From: Rhinopomastus cyanomelas
Taxonomy: Eukaryota; Chordata; Aves; Bucerotiformes; Rhinopomastidae
DNA: 64,000 nt
Direction: 5' to 3'
Assembly: GCA_013400115.1 (NCBI GenBank)
Contig: VXBP01008601.1
Location: 310,001 to 374,000 of the forward strand
The translations under genes were made by a program, and so were the position numbers. Positions 55,546 to 64,000 of the stretch are shown here, in pieces (positions within the stretch are counted from its first letter, which is position 1; each line of letters begins with the position of its first letter). The notes under the pieces are model-generated. The model was not told where the DNA came from. It saw only the letters and a program-made list of their open reading frames with translations, and searched no databases.

Positions 55546-58500
55546 CTTTCACCAGCACTTAGTGAGAATACACGGAGCAACCCACTCTGAGGGACTCTTT
55601 CACACACCGGCAAGCGTGGAGTTAAGCTGCAGCTGAGATGAAATCCAAACATTTGCAGTTGTGGGAATTCCCAATGAGAGCAACAAAACTACCTTCCCTC
55701 TGCCCTCACAGCAGTGTCTTTGCACAGGCTGCAGCCCAACTGCCTCGGCCAGCTGCAGCAAAGAGTTTAATCTTATCAGTGACCATAAAAACTCAAATTC
55801 CTCCTGGAAGAATTGCTGATGGGGATGGTAGTGCCAAGCCTGGCTTCACTGCAGTCTTGCACAGTCAACAGGGCGGGGGGAAATGCAATATCACAGATTC
55901 CTAAATCACAAATTCCTACATCACGCCGTCCTCTGAACAGGGAGAAGGAGTCTATCGGTGACCCAGCACCTCAGAGGGTGGAGTGGGATCTGCAAAGTTT
56001 TCTCCCTCTGTCACTTAAGGGTAGGATTTTTATGTTGACGCATACAATGCTGCCCACAGGCTCATCTGAAGTGCTGCAGAGTGTGCATGCTTGGTCTCAG
56101 GTAGGTCCCACAGCTCCTCGGCACAGCTTTGCTGAAAGGGTGAAGGGGGATTGGGTCTCTGTGAAAAGCACAGAACATCGGGGATTGGAAGTGACCTCAA
56201 AAGATCATCTAGTCCAAAGCAGCTTCTGGCAAAGCCATGCTTCTCCCTGCAAGATGCACTGAGCTCAGTGAGGGTGATGTAAGCCTGTGGGAATGGCTCG
56301 GCACTTTGATGCTGAGAAAGCAATGCCTCAAGTGCTCCTCTCCCAGCCATGCTGTCCTCCACGTGTGTGTTCAGGTACCAGAAATTAGAAGCAACTGATG
56401 GTCTCAGACACTGGCTGGGGTTTGGATTATACTTCATTGGCTCATTTGGGTGTTAATGTTGAGCAAAAATGTATAGATAAGGTTCTTTACCTCCCACAGC
56501 CTCTCATTCAGATCTGTGAAGCCCATCTCACAGATGTTTAGATCTCCTGCAGAAGATCGTGAGGAGTATCACCTCCAGAAGCATCACAGTTGCTATGACT
56601 GGCTCCTCTCTAGCCAACCCATCCTTCCCTTTGCCCCTTTCCATTCTTAAGCCTGCCACATGCACGGGCCTGCAATGGCAAGATCAGCTTTCCTAGGCTG
56701 CAATCACATGCCCCCCCTTGTACACTCCCCTTCTTTCTACTGACCCAGGTTCACCCCATGACCTCCCTTTCTGTCCTCCCTGAGGTATTTATCTACCAGC
56801 TGCCATGATCCTACAAGCTACATCCAGTGCCTCCACACTTTCAGAAGACACAAGCACCTTTGGGATTCCCCCACCCTTCCCACAAGGTGCCTTTGATCTC
56901 TTCTTTCCGCCCGTTCACCCACGTGAGTGCACAAGTGGTCTTTGAACACATATGGCTGCGAGGCAGTTTGAGCTCTGCTCTCGCTCAGTCTGCTTTCCCG
57001 TGGAGATGCCTCACCCAAGAAAGGAGGCTTTCTCCATGCCCTGGAGGAGGTGGCTCCTCCTGCAGCCCAGAGGGAAGACTCCTGGATACCCAAAGACAAA
57101 GTACCCACATGCCAACGGCCCGGAGTGACTGTGTAATGCAGACATACTTGGACACCGTCTGAGAACTGATCTGTAAACAGCATTCCCAGTCTCCAAGATC
57201 TCTTTCCTGATGCTGATAGGAAGTCACCCTGCTTGCAGGGGGGAGGCTGGTGGAAATACTTGGCATGCACTTCAGCTGTTGATAAGGCTGGACTATCTGC
57301 CAATACACATTGTACCCCTCCCTCTGTCTGACTTGGAGTGGTCTACACTTTTTGTCACCATTGTATGTCAACACCTGTGCCTGCTGGCTCCTTCCCCGTG
57401 CCTTGCTCTTTGTGTGTCTTGGATTAGAGCTGCTCAGCACAGCAATTGGCCAAGACCCCAACGGTGGTATCAGGCTTGTTTGGGAAACGAACCACAGAGA
57501 ACATCACAGAGGCTCACAGTGCTGCCTGCAGCTGCGTTCAGACATGTAGCTTCATTTGCAGAAGCGAACATCCAACCCATGTGTGGGGAAGAGGGAGATA
57601 GTGGGTGTCCTTCCCCACCCCAGTCCTATCACTCTTACAGTCTCAGAGGTGAGAGTCATCCCAATTAGGGGCTACAGAGATGATGCTTCCAAGGAGAACA
57701 AGTTTTATTTATGATCCAGATTAGGAGGCATTAATTGCTTTCTCTCCTGGTTTCTGCTCAGAAAGGTACAGTAATCACAGGAACATTTTTTACATTGCTG
57801 ACATAGCTTCCCAGCCCTCCTGCTGAGAAACAGGGACTCTTGCATACTTGAAAAAGGCTTAAAGGCTTGGGTTGTGCCACCACAGTAGTAGTGCTGATCT
57901 AGGACTGGGGTGGGGGGAATTTGCATTAGAAGGATTAAATACCAGGGCTATTGTGGAATTTTAAACTGATGTTTTCCGGCTGATCACAGGCCCAGAGCTT
58001 GTGTGTGGCATGTTTGAGCCTCAAAAGTGCTCTTGATCCTCTGATCTTCCATTTCATAACATTTCTCCCCTCTCCCTCCCTTCAAATGTATTTCCTTTTC
58101 TTTTGGCTGCTGAACAGACTCACATTAGCAAAAGAAATGTGTTGGGCTGACAGTACTGAGAGCAGTCTGAAGCTCAGGATTTTGCACATAATTGAAACAC
58201 TGAGCTTCTGGATTACTTTTGTAGTGTTGGGCCCCAGAATAACATCAGAGTTCCATTCTGACACAAGTGCCCTGTGAAACTTAGCTACAGTCCTACACAA
58301 ACACTATGGGATGTTCTCGCATCAGATTTCCTTCGTACACATGCCTCTTGCTTGTGGTTTGTGTAAAAACCTTCTGGCTTTCACAGTGTGATGCTAGGCG
58401 AGCCATTTCTTGCAGCTACATCAACATAACAAAGTGTCTGCTCTGCAAATCCATTTCCAAAACATCAATCCCTGATATCACTGGTGCTCACATGTGCAGG

Positions 58501-60334
58501 AAGAGATTGATCCTGTGAGGATGCCCATCCTGTCACACAGCTGGAATAGTGGTGTCCTGTGCCAGCCTGCGATCCGGCTGTCATTGGACACTAGCTCAGG
58601 CTGCACAGACTCCCTGCTGAGGTAGCAAATGGCTTCTTCTGAGGGCCTGAAACTGGTGGTGGGTTAACCTTCAGAGTAGCCACCCCCTGTATGGCAACAT
58701 GTAGGAAAAACATGGTTCTTGGCAAGGAAAGATGTTTGAGGATGGGATTTGGGGTCTGGGTCTTTTTTTTTTTTCTGCACAGAGGTGACTACTTAGTTTT
58801 CCAGCACTAGACTTGCCATCTGCAGCACCCCAAAGCCATGCAAGACTTGCCTTGGCTCATATTTGAGGCAGACATTAGAAACCGGGAAGGGCCACTCTTG
58901 GCTCTTAGCATTGTGGCTCAGTGTTTGAGCAGGATCCAGGAGGGAACCATGTGCCCCCCACAGACTGGGAGAGCCATGGGAGCCCCACTGCTGTTCCCTC
59001 CACGTCACTGCCAGCAGGCATTCCTCCGGGAGTGTGGATGGGCCCCAACAGCTCCCTGAGAGCAGAGGCCCACAGCCTGCTCCCAGCTCTCCCTGAAATC
59101 TGGCTCCCTCCCCAGAGCACAGCCCTGTGGCTGGCAGGGCACAGGCACCCTCTGTAAGCAGAACCAGACTCTTTCCCCTGTGATGTGGCCCTTTATGGCC
59201 AAAGGCCCAGATCAGTCCCAGCTAAAATTGCTGAGGACATGATACGCAAATATATCTGTTCCTGTTCTTTCTAAAATCACTCTTGCTGGTGCTTCTAGCA
59301 GTTATTGCCATCCAGTAAGGACTTGGCAACCCATCAAAGCCAGCATTTTCCCTTAGTCTGATGCAGCAATTTAAAAAAGAGCAACCACTGTGTAACTTGG
59401 ACCAGTTACACAGAGAGGCAGCAAGGTGACTTCTGTATTTTCCCTGCAACCATGACTCAGCTTTGCAGCCAGTCCCTTGCACTGTGGTTTCCCCATAGCA
59501 ATGGTTGTTCCACAGCCAGCTCACCTTCTACCACACCTTCTTGCTCATCCCAGGGTGACTTCTCCATGGGAAGGGTAGAGCACTGTTGTAGAAGCAGCTG
59601 TAGCTAGAGGCTTTTAAGAGCAGGTGAGCTCTCATCTGCACCTGATAGGTGCCTCTTCACTGCTTATGTACACTTGATGGTAGAGAGATAGACAGAGTGG
59701 CCTCTTTCCCCAGGGAGCATTGCCATACAGATTATGCCAACAGGCAGTGCGAGATCAAGCACAAAAGAGGTAGCCAACCATGACATGGAGGAGGATAGCA
59801 ATGAAAAGGGAGACAGAAGGTGTGAGCCATTTTTAAGAATTGGAAGGAGACAATTTTATGAAGGGAAAAGAAATTGTCTTCTTCTCATGGGAAAACAAAG
59901 GAGCAATGGACAGCAGGGGTATCAAAAATCCTAGAGGAGGGGAATGCCCCCAGTGGGTCCATTGCCATAAGCACGGATATGCAGTATGTCCTGGGTGTGT
60001 ACCATGAAAGAGGAAGCTGAAGCTGGGAGAGTACAGGCATCGTAAGCTCTGCGCTAGGCTGCCTGTGCAGAACTAGATGGTCCTCTACACCTGAGACTTT
60101 TTCTCACAGTAGTGTTGATCAGAGACTCACATCATCCCTCTGATCAGGAGGCAGGGCAGGAAAACATCAATTATACTACAAGGGGAGCATAACGTCACCA
60201 TGACCTCCTTGCAGGGGACACACGGCCCCACAGTCCAGCCTGCTTCATTCTTGTGGAACTGCAAGGAAAACTGCTGCTGGCAACAAGGGGTCCCTTAAAT
60301 CAATAGACGACCTGATGTTTTTTTGATTCAAAGT
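55546..60334. other. Long mostly unique stretch
   Basis: It holds only one tiny CR1 piece (56168-56218) and a T12 run at 58763-58774. Overlapping open frames of 150-160 codons on both strands between 56818 and 57668 mark a stop-poor GC-richer segment without recognised domains. No RNA gene is identified. Confidence 0.45.
56168..56218 (-). mobile_element. Tiny CR1 3'-end fragment, minus strand
   Basis: 'cacagaacatcggggattgg' and 'gacctcaaaagatcatctag' give the last ~50 bases of a CR1 3' UTR in reverse. The octamer tail is degenerate. Confidence 0.75.
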
Positions 60335-60433
60335 ATAGAATCACAGAATCATAGAATCATTAGGGATTGGAAGGGACCTCGAAAGATCATCCAGTCCAAT
60401 CCCCCTGCCACAGCAGGATCACCTAGATCAAGG
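60335..60433 (-). mobile_element. Short young-type CR1 3' end, minus strand
   Basis: Three octamer tail units (tagaatcacagaatcatagaatcatt region) precede 'ggattggaagggacctcgaa', 'tccagtccaatccccctgcc' and 'gatcacctagatcaag', the conserved young-type 3' UTR. About 100 bases are present, with few differences from the copies at 7752 and 24484, which suggests a recent insertion. Confidence 0.95.
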
Positions 60434-60530
60434 CATAGAGTCAGTCACGGTTAGAAGGGACCACAGGATCATCCAGTTCCAACTCCCCTGCCATGGGCAG
60501 GGACGGCCAGAGCTTCATCCAGCCCCTGCT
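60434..60530 (-). mobile_element. Second CR1 3' end in tandem, minus strand, different subfamily
   Basis: Immediately after the young fragment come 'catagagtcagtcacggtta', 'aggatcatccagttccaact' and 'ccatgggcagggacggccag', the 3' UTR of an older CR1 class. The arrangement fits a young CR1 inserted at or beside the tail of an older one, as at 20975. Confidence 0.82.
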
Positions 60531-61119
60531 GGAATAAGTTCAAGACTTCATGCAATGGTTTATTTAGGATGTCTTTCTGGAATCATTCACTGGCCACATC
60601 AGACCATGCAAATGATCTCCTCTCAGCCAGGATGCTCTTACACGTTGGCTGATTTAATGATAGTTGAGGTGGCACTTTAGTTTTAAACATGTCTTTTCAT
60701 TGGCTTCTGCAATCTTTGAAACCATTTGGAAGGGGTTTTTTTCCCCCTGAGCTGAGATTTCTCATGCCTATGCTCAGTCCCAGGTAACAAAAGTCTGACA
60801 GCAGTCTGCCTTTGCTGGTGTCTTGACTCAACAAAGTGGTGATTTTGCGCTGGAACAACTTGAATTACCTCATACACTGATTGAAGAAGGCAGAGAACAA
60901 ATTGCCCCTCCTCATTCACTCTGTACACTCTAAATTGTGGATTTCTGCATGGCCCTTCAGCACTACCTCAGCACCCAGGCAGCACCCTGAGTCCAGAACA
61001 CCCTCCTTGCTTCAGTCCCTACTATCTGCTGATCCCACACTCATGAGGTCCTGCTATGCAGCCTACCCATGCAGGTCACTTAATTTAAGAGACATTAGTA
61101 AAATCGCTGATAATATTAA
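60531..61119. other. Unique stretch between minus-strand CR1s
   Basis: No repeat or exon is recognised. A 120-codon plus-strand frame (60881-61243) runs into antisense CR1 and is not a gene. Confidence 0.45.
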
Positions 61120-61500
61120 AATCATAGAACCACAGGAAGTATTGGGTAGGAAGGGATATCCAAAGGTCATCTGGTCCAAACCCCTACAACAAGCAGGGAC
61201 ATCTCTCACCAGAACAGATTGCCCAGAGCCCCATCCAGCCTGACCTGCAATGACTACGGGGATGGGGCCTCCACCACCTCTCTGGGCAGCCCATTCCAGG
61301 GATCCTCAGATTCAAGAACTTTTTCCTCGTGTCCAGCCTCAATCTGCCCCTTTTCCAGCTTCAAACCATGACCCCTCATCCTCTCATTCCCTGTCCTTGT
61401 GAACAGTCCTCCTCAGCCTTCTTACAGCCTCTTTCAGGGATTGGAAGGTCCTATAAACTGTCTCCTCTTTAAGCTGAATTGAACAGAGCCTGCAGACTCA
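61120..61500 (-). mobile_element. CR1, minus strand, sister of 55152 and 63258 copies
   Basis: The tail 'aatcatagaaccacaggaag' is followed by 'acaacaagcagggacatctc', 'accagaacagattgcccaga' and 'tgccccttttccagcttcaa', ending near 61500. It shares long near-identical blocks with 63258-63545. Coding frames are broken. Confidence 0.92.
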
Positions 61501-63257
61501 GCAAGCCAAGCCATTGCAGGGTCCTTTGGAACAAGCCTTGCTGATGTACAGTGCCTGATTTTGCAGAGTACCCGTCCTTTTCCCAGAGTGCCCCCCCACA
61601 AACATCCAGCACACAGTACATGGAGCTTTGCTTTCAAATCCCACGGCACGAATGGCCCTGCCTGTTCCCAGGGTTAAGTGCTGCCCAATGTGGCTTCCAG
61701 AGCTAGCATGACTGCAGCACAAGATTTGGGATCCTTGATCTCACTGGCCTCCCCCAGGTGTAGGGAAGGGAGCTACCTCTGTGTAGGTTTTCACATCTTT
61801 TCTGCTCTCCTTTGTTCTCATTTTTTAGAGTTTCTTCACCTTACCTTTTCCACTGCCCTACACATGCTAATGCCAGAATATCCTTTCAACACCACCTTCC
61901 CCTCTCTGCTGCTAAGCACTTGACAACACAATACCAGCTGGGTACTCATCTCTGTACCCCACTGGTAGCTCAAGATCAGTCAAGGGTGACATCTGAGCCC
62001 ACATCATACCTTACACGGCCCCTGTGTGCCCTGCAACTATTGGAAAGAGCCTTGTGAAAGGCAACACCAGGCAGTGGCAGAGGACTTTTCATCTCATATC
62101 ACCTTGTGAAGAGCCCAGCTGAGCAGACACCTCTGCACAAATGCCTGTGAAGGCAGAGAAGGAGACAGTAAAGGCCTTCAACCCTTTGGAAGTCATGAAA
62201 GAATCTGAATGTGAAACCACCTGCCGTTGGCCAAACGCTGAAGAGCTTGGCAGGAGTAAGCATCCAGAATCAGGCTAAAGTCAGAGGAAGGCCAGGCCAC
62301 ATCTGTGCTCCCCTTCTCCCCTTTTTGCCACCCTCCACTGCCTGGGGAACATCTGTTTTTGGGGAGTGAGCTGGTTTTGCAAAGGGCAGGCTATAAACTT
62401 TGATGATGTTGTAGGTCTCTTGCAACCTTAATGATACTGTGATTCCATGAAGAGGAGCATTGAGGCAGCCAGTGTGTCTGGCAGCAGGGAGGGCCTGGGG
62501 GGAGCAGGGGAGGACGGGACATCAGTCCATCTGGAGAAGGGGGGAATGAAGCATCTCCAGTGTCGCCCGGTGAAGGTTGCTTTCCCTTTATAGCAGCCCT
62601 GGCGGCTGAGTAAAAGACACCATGGGGAGAGCCAGGGTAGAGGCAGGGAGGGGGGGGTCGCTCAAACTCAAAGAAGTAATTGAACACCCTGCTGACATTT
62701 GTGGTTGGCAACAGGATAGATATTTAAATCACGTCCTTCTCTCTCCTGTGCTCCTCCTCCCCCTGCAGAATAAATAAATAAACCGCGCACGCAGCTCCTG
62801 TTCTGGCCTGCCAAGCACTCAGAGCATTTGCTGTGTGCTCCTAGGGCCTCAGGTCAGGTACCCTCAGATGAGTCTTCCCTTGACATCAGGGATGCTCGCT
62901 CCCCTGCGAATTTTGGAAAGGTGCTGAGAGCCAGGTGTCTGCAGGGGTGGCTCTGGCAGCTGGTGGGGACCAGTGTGTTTCCTGGGGTTGCTGTGCAACC
63001 AGAGGCACAAGGCACAGTGTGGAGGGATAGACATGCTTCTTCACTCATGCAGCACCACTGAACCCCTGGCATGTCACGCGTGGGTCTCAGCTGGGCTGCA
63101 GTATTTGGAGAAGAAAGTGGGCAAGATAGGCAGGAAGAGGTAAGAAAAGGTCTATTTGAGTCTCAGGTACTGCCCTGAAAGAGCAGCCAGAATCTGACAC
63201 CAAAGCCTTTTCCACTTGAAACAGATGCCTGAAAGCAGGGGTGAGCCCTACCAGCAT
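61501..63257. other. Unique stretch with one CR1 tail
   Basis: No gene is recognised. A short plus-strand CR1 tail lies at 62390-62452, an AATA microsatellite at about 62768-62782 and a G-rich run near 62648-62657. The rest is featureless. Confidence 0.45.
62390..62452 (+). mobile_element. Short CR1 tail, plus strand
   Basis: 'gatgatgttgtaggtctctt' and 'gcaaccttaatgatactgtg' followed by 'attccatga' correspond to the CR1 3' end ('gatgatctttgaggtctctt...atgattctgtgattctatg'). About 60 bases are recognisable. Confidence 0.75.
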
Positions 63258-63545
63258 CGAATCACAGAATAATAGAATGGGCTGGGTTGGAAACAACCTG
63301 CAAAGGCCATCTAGTCCAAAATCCCCCTACAACAAGCAGGGACATCTCTCACCAGAACAGATTACCCAGAGCCCCATCCAGCCTGACCTGGAATGGCTCT
63401 GGGGATGGGGCCTCTATCACCTCTCTGGGCAGCCTGTTCCAGGGATTTGAGAACTTTCTCCTCATGTCTAACCTCAATCTGCCCTTTTCCAGCTTCAAAC
63501 CATGACCCCTAATCCTGCCATTCCATGCCACTGCAAACAGTAATC
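63258..63545 (-). mobile_element. CR1, minus strand, sister of 61120 copy
   Basis: The tail 'cgaatcacagaataatagaa' leads to 'aaaggccatctagtccaaaa', 'acaacaagcagggacatctc' and 'gcccttttccagcttcaaac', ending near 63545. A minus-strand frame (63612-63349) reads GHGLKLEKGRLRLDMRRKFS and NRLPREVIEAPS, with a deletion between these blocks that removes the VRV.HW region. Confidence 0.92.
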
Positions 63546-64000
63546 TGCCTGCTCTCTGCAGGTGATATGGCTGTTGCCATCCAGCTCCTCGAGCCTGGAA
63601 CCTTGATTTCATGAACTTGTTCAGAAAGGAATGGGCATCACTCGAGAGTGAGCTCCTCCTTGGTCAGAATTGCCCAAATCCCCTGAACCTCATGTTGTCT
63701 CTCTACGTCTCACTGCAGAGGACAAAGGATTTGCTCCAGCATCTCCCTCACCCCCTTTTTCTCAAACAAGCACCTTCTCACACATGGTACTGCAAGAGAG
63801 CTTTTTCACTAGGGCAGATCTCTGTCAAACTTCACAGCTCCAGTTTCTGTTTGCACCCTCTGTCCACAAGGCAATGAATCCAATGGAAAAACAGCCATTA
63901 GCTGCAAAGAGCACTGGATGTGCCTGATATCAATTAGGATCTAACTTGTCTAGTCTTAGTATTCACATATGAGTTCTCAGACTGAGACTCTGAGCACTGA
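63546..64000. other. Unique stretch at window end
   Basis: No repeat or exon is recognised. Two overlapping plus-strand frames of 85-88 codons have no domain. Confidence 0.45.

Noticed and set aside
58763..58774. T12 run as the reverse of a processed-pseudogene poly(A) tail
   Set aside because: No coding-like sequence or target duplication is visible beside it.
1..64000. Endogenous retrovirus or LTR retrotransposon
   Set aside because: No LTR pair, primer-binding site, polypurine tract or retroviral protein motif was seen. All RT-like sequence is CR1-type (YLDF/FADD with CR1 flanks).
1..64000. tRNA, rRNA, snRNA or CRISPR features
   Set aside because: No cloverleaf with intact A and B boxes, rRNA block or regularly spaced repeats was recognised by eye. 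tRNA-derived similarity is limited to MIR-like fragments.

Overview
This window is vertebrate nuclear DNA and almost certainly avian. The main evidence is about thirty insertions of CR1 (chicken repeat 1), the dominant bird LINE. They are recognised by the 3'-end octamer repeats of the ATTCTATG / tcatagaat type, the conserved 3' UTR, and fragments of the CR1 ORF2 reverse transcriptase. My hand-drawn boundaries put CR1 at roughly a fifth of the window, which is dense for a bird. Most bird genomes carry clearly less, while Piciformes (woodpeckers, barbets, toucans) and some relatives such as hornbills and hoopoes are known for CR1 expansion. One of those lineages is a reasonable inference but is not proven here. 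There are no bacterial or phage signatures, operons or CRISPR arrays.

No complete host protein-coding gene can be supported. Most open frames are short, random or antisense. The best coding signals are broken CR1 ORF2 remnants at about 3.78-4.48, 13.7-13.8, 25.36-25.58, 32.1-32.5, 44.2-44.6 and 47.3-48.2 kb. All come from 5'-truncated or decayed copies that cannot encode a working retrotransposase.

Layout: 0-11 kb is mostly unique sequence with a promoter-like CRE/TATA cluster at 1.74-1.97 kb, an inverted pair of young CR1s at 2.9-4.6 kb and a MIR-like SINE at 8.9 kb. From 11 to 21 kb there is a run of CR1s almost all on the plus strand. From 21 to 31 kb there are ancient L2/CORE-SINE-like tails, a young CR1 nested in an old ~1.5 kb minus-strand CR1 (24.4-26.3 kb), a possible basic-peptide exon (23.36-23.55 kb) and a TAATTA-rich stretch (27.06-27.12 kb). 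From 31 to 55 kb there are long plus-strand CR1s at 32.1, 44.2, 47.3 and 54.0 kb separated by unique DNA. From 55 to 63.6 kb nearly all CR1s are on the minus strand, including three sister copies of one subfamily.

The region reads as an intergenic or intronic CR1 graveyard that still receives young insertions. I found no convincing new biological system. The observations most worth testing are the CRE/TATA cluster, two candidate isolated exons, the inverted CR1 pair as a double-stranded RNA source, and several perfect palindromes. All CR1 boundaries are accurate to about 10-30 bases. Subfamily names were not assigned because that needs RepeatMasker.
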